From contig CAYVKO010000015.1 in NCBI GenBank assembly GCA_964452185.1, forward strand, positions 1 to 13,556: 13,556 bases of DNA, in the 5' to 3' direction. The notes under the pieces were generated by a model. The model did no database searches. It was not told the DNA's origin and saw only the letters and a list, made by a program, of their open reading frames with translations. Position 1 is the first letter of the stretch. Each line of letters starts with the position of its first letter. A program made the position numbers and the translations under genes. Positions 6,511 through 12,594 of the stretch are shown here, piece after piece. Source of the stretch: SW-6-46-9 sp964452185. GTDB taxonomy: Bacteria > Patescibacteriota > Minisyncoccia > Phycocordibacterales > SW-6-46-9.

Positions 6511-6792
6511 CTATTCATCAATTTGTGCCTCACGAGAAATTTGTATAATTTTCTCAAAAACCTTTCCGATATGATCTGGGTTAAGTCCTAGTGAATCAGC
6601 CTTCTTTTTGCAAAGCTGAACAACCTGTGCCTCTCGGTCTTTCTGACGAATAGACATGTTGTTGTTTTCTTTTATTTTTCCCAATTTTTTTGCCACATCT
6701 ACACGCTCAGCAATCAGTTCTATAATCTGCGTATTGATCTCATCAATACGATTTCTGTGTTCTTCTATTTTTTCCTGTTTCTTTTCTGGCAT
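6511..6792 (-). CDS. stand-alone chorismate mutase, AroQ (all-helical) class
   Basis: 93 residues, the usual length of a single chorismate mutase domain; converts chorismate to prephenate on the way to Phe/Tyr, in the cytosol (no signal peptide). Aligned by eye to the E. coli enzyme domain, the active-site positions are R13 (R11), R30 (R28), K41 (K39), E54 (E52) and Q90 (Q88); E. coli D48 corresponds to Q50 here, a tolerated position in the class. The helix start EEHRNRIDEIN is typical. It is not fused to prephenate dehydratase or dehydrogenase and no other aromatic-pathway gene is nearby, so its substrate source cannot be judged from the window. No Shine-Dalgarno before the ATG at 6790-6792. 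Confidence 0.92.
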   Translation of the reverse strand: MPEKKQEKIEEHRNRIDEINTQIIELIAERVDVAKKLGKIKENNNMSIRQKDREAQVVQLCKKKADSLGLNPDHIGKVFEKIIQISREAQIDE

Positions 6793-6859
6793 AGTAGTTT
6801 AATTTTTGCTGATTTAAGTTAAGTGCGTAAATTCCTTTCTTGAACCACTTTGAATAGGC

Positions 6860-6868
6860 ATAGTATCA
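6860..6868 (-). promoter_or_regulatory. possible extended -10 promoter of the chorismate mutase gene
   Basis: TGA-TACTAT on the minus strand (extended -10, five of six matches), about 67 bases before the ATG; a TTGATT lies 13 bases further up, too close for a normal -35. It lies downstream of the terminator at 6902-6930, so it fits a separate transcription unit. Confidence 0.35.
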
Positions 6869-6901
6869 AATCTACCCAAATCAAGAACAGAAAACTCTGT
6901 T

Positions 6902-6930
6902 AAAAAACCCACCCGTGTTAAGAGGTGGGG
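6902..6930 (-). terminator. Rho-independent terminator of the first short paralogue
   Basis: Minus strand CCCACC / GGTGGG stem (6908-6913 with 6924-6929), 10-base loop, then six T (6902-6907). Its sequence resembles the terminator of the neighbouring paralogue at 7559-7588. Confidence 0.9.
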
Positions 6931-6947
6931 ATGAGAGTGAAAAGTGT

Positions 6948-7463
6948 TTATCGATCACGCACAAAGATGAATCGACGATTGTCACAAGCAATCCAGTTAC
7001 GGTTAGGTTTGCCACATTCTGTATCTATCCACAGACTCTTATCATGGCAACCTAAACGCAACAACTTTGGATTATTTACAGAAGTAAATATGGGCTTATG
7101 CATCCCGATACACCATTCACCATCCGGTTGATCAGTGTAAATAAGACGCAGTTTGATTACCGCCTCAACCGGAACCCTTCCGAGACCAAAGTGTTTTAAA
7201 CCATTCTTTACTAAATCCTCAGTAGTCGCACAGTAAGGATATCCAAGGTTGATAGTCGTCGGAGCAACCAGATCAAGCCTTTGTTCCTTATCGGACAAGG
7301 TAAACGCATCTTGCAACACAAGCTTTCTTACTTCTGATGTATCATATCCTTTTTCTGAAAGAGCTGACAAAAGATCATCGACATCTTTGTACGTACCAAC
7401 AGTGACAGTTTTAAGGGTTGGAAATAACGAACGAGTACTTCCATCTGAATCCTTGGAAGCCAT
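6948..7463 (-). CDS. conserved protein of unknown function, paralogue of the gene at 7640-8140
   Basis: 171 residues, no signal peptide or membrane segment, presumably cytosolic. It shares with the next gene the order VTVGTYK (20-26), GYDTSE, a helix ending in DAFTLSDKEQ, ATTEDLV, LG..PVEAVIKLRL, the block GEWCIGMHKP (115-124) and a C-terminal W...D.RFIFVR. The arrangement (GT..; AFT...E..VDL; GAT...; P.E...QLRL...DQP.GEW...AMEPI; W...RWVFVR) resembles a short-protein family I recall as common and often multi-copy in Parcubacteria genomes. That is memory, not a search. No function is known to me. The N-terminal 14 residues (Ser/Asp-rich) are not shared. Several cysteines (78, 118, 139, 150, 160). 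It has its own promoter and terminator. The start at 7461-7463 is the only sensible ATG; no Shine-Dalgarno. Confidence 0.85.
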   Translation of the reverse strand: MASKDSDGSTRSLFPTLKTVTVGTYKDVDDLLSALSEKGYDTSEVRKLVLQDAFTLSDKEQRLDLVAPTTINLGYPYCATTEDLVKNGLKHFGLGRVPVEAVIKLRLIYTDQPDGEWCIGMHKPIFTSVNNPKLLRLGCHDKSLWIDTECGKPNRNWIACDNRRFIFVRDR

Positions 7464-7502
7464 AGTGGTAGCGTATCGTTTTTGTGACTAGAACCTTAGC
7501 TT

Positions 7503-7530
7503 CTTCTAAGTACTAAGTATAGAGTGTCAA
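7503..7530 (-). promoter_or_regulatory. sigma70-type promoter of the first short paralogue
   Basis: Consensus -35 TTGACA (7525-7530), 16-base spacer, -10 TAGAAG (7503-7508, four of six). The leader then runs about 30 bases and contains AGTCACAAAA (7480-7489 on the minus strand), also present upstream of the neighbouring paralogue. Confidence 0.55.
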
Positions 7531-7558
7531 ATATAAAGATGCACGCCAACTCTTATAT

Positions 7559-7588
7559 AAAAACCCCACCCGATTTGAACGAGTGAGG
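7559..7588 (-). terminator. Rho-independent terminator of the second short paralogue
   Basis: Minus strand CCTCACTCG / CGGGTGGGG stem (9 pairs including two G-U), loop TTCAAAT, then five T (7559-7563). Confidence 0.88.
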
Positions 7589-7639
7589 TTTGAACTTGGA
7601 AAATCAGAAAAAGTATAACGAAAAGAACTAACCCTGGCC

Positions 7640-8140
7640 TTAGCGTGCAAAAACAAATTTAAGAGGAGGAACATCTTCCTTAACCTTCCAAAAAGGTTGG
7701 AGTTGAAGCGGGACCGTAAGCCACAGCTTACCACAGTGATTACTCACCGACAGAAGCCTTTCACTGTCATTTCCCTTAAGTGGCTCATGCATTCCTATGC
7801 ACCGTTCTCCACTTGATTGATTGGGAAGAGCCAATCGTAATTTGGCCATAGCTTCAGGTGGAATTTTTTCAAACCCTAAAGAGTTTGTGGCTCGATCCAC
7901 TATCTCTTCAGTCGCTGGCCAGTGATCGAACTTCAGATCTTCAAGTGTGAGAAATGCTAACTCAACTTCTTGTTTTTTATCAACTAGTGTAGCTGCAGCG
8001 TTTCCGATCACGATTCTTGCCATTTCGGATACTCCGTATCCTGCACCTTGAACTTCACCAACAATCTCTTTAGGGTTTTTGTACGTACCGACTGTAACAA
8101 CCAAAGGATTTTTTTTGGTAATAACTTCAGAGGGTTCCAT
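7640..8140 (-). CDS. conserved protein of unknown function, paralogue of the gene at 6948-7463
   Basis: 166 residues, no export signal. It has the same blocks as its neighbour: VTVGTYK (15-21), GYGVSEM, AAATLVDKKQEVEL, ATEEIVDRA, LGFEKIPPEAMAKLRL and GERCIGMHEP (111-120), ending LKFVFAR. The two proteins are clearly homologous but diverged through most of their length, so the duplication is old. The middle of the C-terminal part (about 121-150) is the least conserved. Function unknown; the conserved Cys and His of CIGMH are the only shared residues that could be chemically special. Transcribed alone, with its own terminator at 7559-7588, and divergently from the alpha-CTD-like gene. No Shine-Dalgarno; TAAAAT lies 6 bases before the ATG and a second promoter-like region lies further up (8185-8216). 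Confidence 0.85.
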   Translation of the reverse strand: MEPSEVITKKNPLVVTVGTYKNPKEIVGEVQGAGYGVSEMARIVIGNAAATLVDKKQEVELAFLTLEDLKFDHWPATEEIVDRATNSLGFEKIPPEAMAKLRLALPNQSSGERCIGMHEPLKGNDSERLLSVSNHCGKLWLTVPLQLQPFWKVKEDVPPLKFVFAR

Positions 8141-8184
8141 AACAGTATTTTATTTTGTGACTGTAAGCTCAGACTGTTTCCAAG

Positions 8185-8216
8185 CTTATAGTGCCTAAAA
8201 CTTATACACAAGTCAA
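8185..8216 (-). promoter_or_regulatory. probable promoter region of the second short paralogue
   Basis: Minus-strand -35 TTGACT (8211-8216), followed at 17 bases by CACTAT or at 20 bases by TATAAG (8185-8190). The -35 is excellent and the -10 assignment ambiguous. The leader carries AGTCACAAAA (8153-8162), as upstream of the other paralogue. Confidence 0.45.
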
Positions 8217-8230
8217 TCGTATTAATTGAC
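8212..8230. promoter_or_regulatory. inverted repeat spanning both -35 boxes of the divergent promoters
   Basis: GTCAAT-N7-ATTGAC, a perfect 6-bp dyad whose two arms supply TTGAC to the leftward and rightward promoters. A dimeric regulator bound here would touch both. It could equally be a by-product of two consensus -35 boxes facing apart. Confidence 0.5.
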
Positions 8231-8254
8231 GACAGTGTAAAAAGTAGGTATATT
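8226..8254 (+). promoter_or_regulatory. strong sigma70-type promoter of the alpha-CTD-like gene
   Basis: TTGACG (8226-8231), spacer of exactly 17 bases, TATATT (8249-8254): five of six matches in each hexamer. Predicted start about 8261, leader about 35 bases to the ATG at 8296. Confidence 0.75.
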
Positions 8255-8295
8255 CCTATCTGAACTGTTCTCTTTCACTCTTTAGCACTTTACAC

Positions 8296-8664
8296 ATGAA
8301 TGATTTCGAGGAAGCAGCAAAACGCCTCAATGATAATGGGTGGAATATACCTCTCAATGGTAACGACAATGGCAGTTCTTCCAAGAAAGTTATAATCGAT
8401 CAGAATGGTATAACTCGAATATCTTCCAAAAAGAAAATACCTTTACCATTGCACAAACTTTCGTGGTGGACTGCCTTCTTTCTTATTGACAACGGTATTA
8501 CAACCGCTGGTGACCTGAAAGAATACATTAAGAAAAACCAAATAAAGTCCAAGCCAGGATTACGAAGCCTGCTTCGCCTGAAACAGTTTGGAATGAAATC
8601 GCTTCATGACCTTATTTCAGCCATAAGAAATAACAGCAAACTTTCACTCGATGACTTCGAGTGA
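8296..8664 (+). CDS. small protein with a helix-hairpin-helix domain like the RNA polymerase alpha C-terminal domain
   Basis: 122 residues, cytosolic. Residues 1-45 are polar and Asn/Ser/Lys-rich. Residues 54-110 follow the alpha-CTD pattern: L55-S56 opening helix, DNGITTAGDL (65-74; compare GI.T..DL), a charged stretch, then LLRLKQFGMKSLHDLISAI (92-110), matching L..L..LG.KSL.EI...L. Against the E. coli alpha-CTD DNA-contact set, G99, K101 and S102 correspond to G296, K298 and S299, while R265 and N268 positions appear to be W58 and F61. DNA binding may therefore be altered, or the domain may bind protein. No other alpha-subunit part is present. Could be a DNA-binding regulator or an RNA polymerase-associated factor; both are inference. 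Expressed from a strong own promoter, with a strong terminator right after the stop; no Shine-Dalgarno. Confidence 0.8.
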   Translation: MNDFEEAAKRLNDNGWNIPLNGNDNGSSSKKVIIDQNGITRISSKKKIPLPLHKLSWWTAFFLIDNGITTAGDLKEYIKKNQIKSKPGLRSLLRLKQFGMKSLHDLISAIRNNSKLSLDDFE

Positions 8665-8669
8665 CACAT

Positions 8670-8702
8670 CCGCTAGAAACGTCCGTTTCTGGCGGTTTTT
8701 TT
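8670..8702 (+). terminator. Rho-independent terminator of the alpha-CTD-like gene
   Basis: 11-bp stem (one G-T pair) 8670-8680 with 8685-8695, loop GTCC, then seven T (8696-8702). Begins six bases after the stop codon. Confidence 0.95.
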
Positions 8703-8719
8703 ATAAGAATGCAAGAAGC

Positions 8720-8728
8720 TGATACAAT
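8720..8728 (+). promoter_or_regulatory. possible extended -10 promoter of the L,D-transpeptidase gene
   Basis: TGA-TACAAT: TGn extension plus five of six -10 matches, 10 bases before the ATG at 8739 and just past a strong terminator, so a new promoter is required here. The -35 position (TTTATA) is weak. Predicted leader about 3 bases. Confidence 0.5.
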
Positions 8729-8738
8729 TACATTCGCA

Positions 8739-9641
8739 ATGACTGATTTAACCTCACAAATAACCTCAAGAAAATGGCAGGGGGTTTTCTTAACTTCCAT
8801 CGCTGTCATTACAGCAGCTGTAGTAAGTTACGTGGCTTACTTCACTCCGACAAGCTATGTAAGCATGAACACACAACCGGCAACCTCTACCTCCACGCAA
8901 CCTGCAACCACAACAGTTTCAGCCTCTACAGATGATCAACAAGATTCGCCCGATCAAACCGAACCAAGCCACCCGTCTTATATTGAGGTCACACAAGGAT
9001 GCGGATCCGGTTATGGTGGCTCATGTTTGAATGTTCGCTCATCTCCCACCACAGATAGTTCCGTGGTTACTCAGCTTCGTAATGGAATCGTGTTGAAGGT
9101 AGGTGATTCTGTCACTAACGAAGGCCTCACCTGGTACAAAATTGTATTCGACGAATGGTTGCGATACCCGGACAGAGTGTCAGAAGACTGGTATGTAGCT
9201 GCTGACTATGTGCACCCTGTTTCGGCAACCGCCCGATCCTCCGAGGCTCCGCATAATATCGAATCGGATAAGCGTATCGTTGTTGATCTGTCTGAACAAA
9301 AATTATACGCATATGAAGGAGAAGAGCTTTTCATGGAGCAAATCGTCTCTACCGGCCTCCCACTCTACCCAACACCACGAGGAAGTTTTCCTATTTACAA
9401 AATGACTCCAAGCCGCTATATGCAAGGTCCGATTCCGGATATAACAGACGAACATTATGATCTTCCCGGTGTGCCATGGGACCTTTACTTTACATATCAA
9501 GGAGCTGTAATACACGGAGCCTACTGGCATGACAACTTTGGACACTCGTGGTCGCATGGTTGTGTAAACCTACCTCCAGAAAAAGCCGAAGAACTTTACC
9601 GCTGGGCTGAGCTGGGAGCGACAGTAGAGGTGAGAGATTAA
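8739..9641 (+). CDS. membrane-anchored L,D-transpeptidase (YkuD) with SH3b domain
   Basis: 300 residues from the ATG at 8739. Basic N-terminus and membrane segment (about 16-36), Thr/Ser/Gln/Pro linker (45-80), SH3b domain (about 82-160: CLNVRSSPTTDSSVVTQL, ending WYVAADYVHP), then a YkuD domain (178-300) opening with IVVDLSEQKLYAYE. The catalytic motif is complete: H259 of IHG, and S272-H273-G274-C275 of SHGCVN with Cys275 as nucleophile. L,D-transpeptidases form 3-3 cross-links between peptidoglycan stems or attach proteins to them; SH3b domains usually bind wall material. Start choice: the frame is open back to a GTG at 8661, but that region is the terminator of the preceding gene. ATG 8709 is possible but precedes the -10 box at 8723, while 8739 directly precedes the basic-hydrophobic N-terminus. 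Confidence 0.95.
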   Translation: MTDLTSQITSRKWQGVFLTSIAVITAAVVSYVAYFTPTSYVSMNTQPATSTSTQPATTTVSASTDDQQDSPDQTEPSHPSYIEVTQGCGSGYGGSCLNVRSSPTTDSSVVTQLRNGIVLKVGDSVTNEGLTWYKIVFDEWLRYPDRVSEDWYVAADYVHPVSATARSSEAPHNIESDKRIVVDLSEQKLYAYEGEELFMEQIVSTGLPLYPTPRGSFPIYKMTPSRYMQGPIPDITDEHYDLPGVPWDLYFTYQGAVIHGAYWHDNFGHSWSHGCVNLPPEKAEELYRWAELGATVEVRD

Positions 9642-9671
9642 GCTAGCCGGCTAAGCTAGAAGTATTTTTAC
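9642..9671. terminator. weak bidirectional terminator between convergent genes
   Basis: GCTAG-CCGG-CTAAGC hairpin with one bulged base, containing the 10-base palindrome TAGCCGGCTA (9645-9654), lies between the convergent L,D-transpeptidase and kinase genes. A T5 run follows on the plus strand only after a 9-base gap; no good T-run on the minus side. Position favours a terminator, structure is poor. Confidence 0.35.
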
Positions 9672-9681
9672 CACAAACTCA

Positions 9682-11484
9682 TTAACTTGCAGTCGGAACT
9701 GTAAAGAAGAAAGTGGTTCCTTCTCCTTCTGCCGACTCTACCCATAGCTCACCGTCGTGTGATTCAACAATGTTTTTAACCAGAAATAGTCCAAGACCGG
9801 AACCATCTGTATGAAGTCTTTTGGCTCTTTCCCCTCGGAAGAATTTAGTAAACAGCCGAGACCCCTGCTCTTCTTTTGGGATTCCGATACCGTTATCTGT
9901 AATTTTAAACAGCTGATTTTCCCCTCTGTCTTCGAGATAAATATCAACTTTTCCACCGTCTGATGTGTACTTGATAGCATTATCAATAAGGTTAGACACA
10001 ACAAGATTTATTTTTTCATCGTCAGCCTTGATTGGCGGTAGTTGCGTATCAGGTTTGTGAAAAGTAACCGTTATATCCTTCTTGTCAGCCTGTGCTTTTT
10101 CTCCTTTTATAGCCTCTTTTGTAATCTTTCTAAGAGATACTTCTTTAAACTCGTAATCAAATTTCCCTTCTTCTATTTGGGATGCATTTAACAAATCATT
10201 AACAAGTTTAATAATTCTCTCACTCGTTTCGTGTCCACGCTTAACAAATTTCTCTTGCTGTGAATTGATTTTTCCAATATCACCGCTCATCAACATCTGA
10301 AATGTCCACTTAATAGCAGACAAGGGAGTTCGTAACTGATGAGCTGCTATAGAAAGAAAGTCCGCTTTCATTTTCGACACCAAAGCATCCCGTTCTCTAG
10401 CCTGCTCAATAGACTCTGCCATTTCATTCATCCCGCTTGCCAGTTCTCCGATCTCGTCCCTAACCTTCACTGAAACCTTCTGAGAATAATCTCCTTCTTC
10501 AACTCTTTTCGCAAACTGATGAACTTTTCTGATAGGGGTAATTATTTGCTTGGAGATCAGCAGAACAGAAGGAATTACCAAAAGCACTACTATCACGAGC
10601 GCACCCAGAGCAAACCACCTCATCTCTCGCACGCTGCTGAGAGCTTGAGTTGCACTCTCTTCCGAAACCACATACCACCCCGTAGCTATATCACTATTAC
10701 TTAAAGATATAGTTAAGTCACTCCACGACCCGAGTACTTCATTTCCTTCTTCATCAACATACTCCTCTGTAAATCCATTTACAGGATCTCCTTGTATACT
10801 CTGCACAATCGGAACAGAAGAGAAGTCAGTCTTAGACAAAACAACTGAAATATTCGGATGAGCTATCACAGTCCCTTCGTCATTGACTACATACGCTCTT
10901 CCGCCTTCTTTTGCCACAGAAGTTTCCCGAACCACTTGCTGCATTGTCCGAGCATCAACTTCCGCCAGGAGCGTACCTTGCTTCTCCTCCTGGGAATCCC
11001 GAACAACTAAGCCGATTGTAAAAAATGGTCTTCCTTGCTGAAAGTAAAGATCGCTTAAATAAAAATCTTTCTGATCCAGCGCCTGAAACGCTTCTGTCTG
11101 AGATCTGTCTTGCAAGTCGTCATTTTGAATCGCTTGATATCTGTGCTTGCGTACAATTTCTTGCCCTTCCAGATCTGTTACAGCAACCTCAACAAAAGAA
11201 TCATTACTAAACAGAATACTCTCCACCAACAATTCTCTTCTTCTCTCGTCCTCAATTGCCTCCGAGAAGAATAATTCCGCTTCTCTTAAGCTGCGAAATT
11301 GAAGTTCAAGAAAGTGACCTATTTCTTGCGACGCTGACTCTGCAACCAACCTTTCCCTATCCAAAACACTATTTTTTTGAATAGATTCGAAATGCCGTAT
11401 GGACGGCAGCATTGCAACCAAAAGCGGCAACAGCGCAAACAGTAGCCCAAATCCGATTAATTTAGTTCGCAGACTCATGCGCAT
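9682..11484 (-). CDS. membrane sensor histidine kinase (Cache-type sensor, HAMP, HisKA, HATPase_c)
   Basis: 600 residues. Domains in order: membrane segment 8-27; extracytoplasmic region 30-288 with a PAS-like/dCache pattern (for example EGGRAYVVNDEGTVIAHPN, 193-211); membrane segment 289-311; HAMP about 312-363 (ITPIRK...GDYSQKV...DEIGELA); HisKA 372-440 with the phospho-acceptor H382 in AAHQLRTPLSAIKW; HATPase_c 485-598 with N box NLIDNAIKYT (N502), G1 DNGIGIP, F box LFTKFF and G2 DGSGLGLFLVKN. All motifs needed for autophosphorylation are present. No response regulator is next to it in the window, so its partner is unknown. It begins 24 bases after the binding-protein gene with no terminator between, so both are one operon, and the binding protein may present a ligand to it. 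Start ATG at 11482-11484; a second ATG two codons on is equally possible; no Shine-Dalgarno. Confidence 0.96.
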   Translation of the reverse strand: MRMSLRTKLIGFGLLFALLPLLVAMLPSIRHFESIQKNSVLDRERLVAESASQEIGHFLELQFRSLREAELFFSEAIEDERRRELLVESILFSNDSFVEVAVTDLEGQEIVRKHRYQAIQNDDLQDRSQTEAFQALDQKDFYLSDLYFQQGRPFFTIGLVVRDSQEEKQGTLLAEVDARTMQQVVRETSVAKEGGRAYVVNDEGTVIAHPNISVVLSKTDFSSVPIVQSIQGDPVNGFTEEYVDEEGNEVLGSWSDLTISLSNSDIATGWYVVSEESATQALSSVREMRWFALGALVIVVLLVIPSVLLISKQIITPIRKVHQFAKRVEEGDYSQKVSVKVRDEIGELASGMNEMAESIEQARERDALVSKMKADFLSIAAHQLRTPLSAIKWTFQMLMSGDIGKINSQQEKFVKRGHETSERIIKLVNDLLNASQIEEGKFDYEFKEVSLRKITKEAIKGEKAQADKKDITVTFHKPDTQLPPIKADDEKINLVVSNLIDNAIKYTSDGGKVDIYLEDRGENQLFKITDNGIGIPKEEQGSRLFTKFFRGERAKRLHTDGSGLGLFLVKNIVESHDGELWVESAEGEGTTFFFTVPTAS

Positions 11485-11508
11485 ACAAGAAAAGAGAGTT
11501 TGAGATCA

Positions 11509-12594
11509 CTACTCAATCACTTGGTCGGCCAACTGAAGGACTTCTTCAGGGATTTCTACCCCAATTTCTTCAGCTACGTTTCTGTTGATAATCAAGTCAT
11601 ACTTGACCGGAGCCTCGACAGGAAGCTCGCCCGGATCAGTTCCTCGCAAGATCTTATCCGTCATGCTTGCTCCTTGTACACCTTTTTGCTCAAAGTTTGC
11701 TCCGTACGCAAACAGACCAACAGTTTCTCCTGTTTCCGGGTTAGCCTCAAGAGTGGCCGGCATAGCTACCGGGATGTTTTTCTCCAACCCCATTTCATGC
11801 TCAAGAACCTGTTGGTCATGAACAAAGTGTCCGGGAATGTGAGTAAAGGCATCTACCTCACCTTCTTCTACACCATCCAACACTCTGACCACCTCCGATC
11901 GAAGTTCAGATTCTGGCCCTGACGCATTAGTTGTGTACTCAACAAGCTCTATACCAAATTCATCTGCCTGTGATCGTAGTGCCTGAAGAAAATCAGTGGC
12001 TGGTGCAGTATCGGACGGAATAATGAATCCTTCAGCTAAAACACCAAGGCGTTCAGTATCCGGAACTATTGTTGTGAGTAAATCGAGAAATCGCCCAACG
12101 GAGTCGGCACGACGCTCTGCAATTCCGGTCAAATTACCGCCCGGAGATTCATAACCTTCAACCAAATCACCCTCAACCGGGTCAAACATATCCAGCGACA
12201 CAATAGCGGTGTCTGCATTAGCCGCCTCAACTTCTTCTGCAGCCACCTGCGCATCCGGATTAGATGAAGTTACAATCACATCCACCCCTTCTTCAATGTA
12301 CGAGCGCATAGTATTCCTTATCTCCTCCATACCTTGAGGGTTAGGAGTAATTGGCTCATCTGGGCTTCTATACTCAACGTGAACTCCTTCTTCGTACCCT
12401 AAATCCTCCATACCCTGAACAAAGCCATCTCTTAATGGTTCATAGGTAGGAAAGCCTATCATCGGCAAAGCCACAACAGCCGGTTCGTCCGGAACTTCCG
12501 GAGCTTGCCTGTCAGATTGATACAGATACCAAGTACCTCCCGCCAACACAAAAAACACTAATAAAGTCAAAAAAATCCGTGATAAGTTGTTCAT
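11509..12594 (-). CDS. exported ABC_sub_bind-family substrate-binding protein
   Basis: 361 residues. One N-terminal hydrophobic segment (7-25) without a lipobox Cys, so a signal peptide or uncleaved anchor. Then a two-lobed binding-protein sequence with hallmarks of the PF04392/TrpX-like family: SPGGNLTG, TDKILRGTDPGELPVEAPV near residue 315, YDLIINRNVAEEIGVEIP, and a closing LADQVIE. Family members usually feed an ABC importer for amino acids or other small molecules. Here there is no permease or ATPase gene alongside; the next gene, 24 bases on, is a sensor kinase. I infer a sensory binding protein; the ligand cannot be read from sequence. Upstream is a 190-base region with a hairpin and a TATAAT. 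ATG at 12592-12594, no Shine-Dalgarno. Confidence 0.93.
   Translation of the reverse strand: MNNLSRIFLTLLVFFVLAGGTWYLYQSDRQAPEVPDEPAVVALPMIGFPTYEPLRDGFVQGMEDLGYEEGVHVEYRSPDEPITPNPQGMEEIRNTMRSYIEEGVDVIVTSSNPDAQVAAEEVEAANADTAIVSLDMFDPVEGDLVEGYESPGGNLTGIAERRADSVGRFLDLLTTIVPDTERLGVLAEGFIIPSDTAPATDFLQALRSQADEFGIELVEYTTNASGPESELRSEVVRVLDGVEEGEVDAFTHIPGHFVHDQQVLEHEMGLEKNIPVAMPATLEANPETGETVGLFAYGANFEQKGVQGASMTDKILRGTDPGELPVEAPVKYDLIINRNVAEEIGVEIPEEVLQLADQVIE

Noticed and set aside
6902..7588. The two similar C/G-rich hairpins as a CRISPR-like or mobile repeat
   Set aside because: Only two copies, each at the 3' end of a paralogous gene with a T-tract on the correct side; they are duplicated terminators.
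8661..8738. L,D-transpeptidase start at the in-frame GTG 8661 or ATG 8709
   Set aside because: The GTG start reads through an 11-bp terminator stem and its T-tract. ATG 8709 lies upstream of the best -10 box for this gene, which must have its own promoter after the terminator.
9645..9654. Palindrome TAGCCGGCTA as a protein-binding operator
   Set aside because: It lies between convergent gene ends with no promoter nearby; a poor terminator is the simpler reading.
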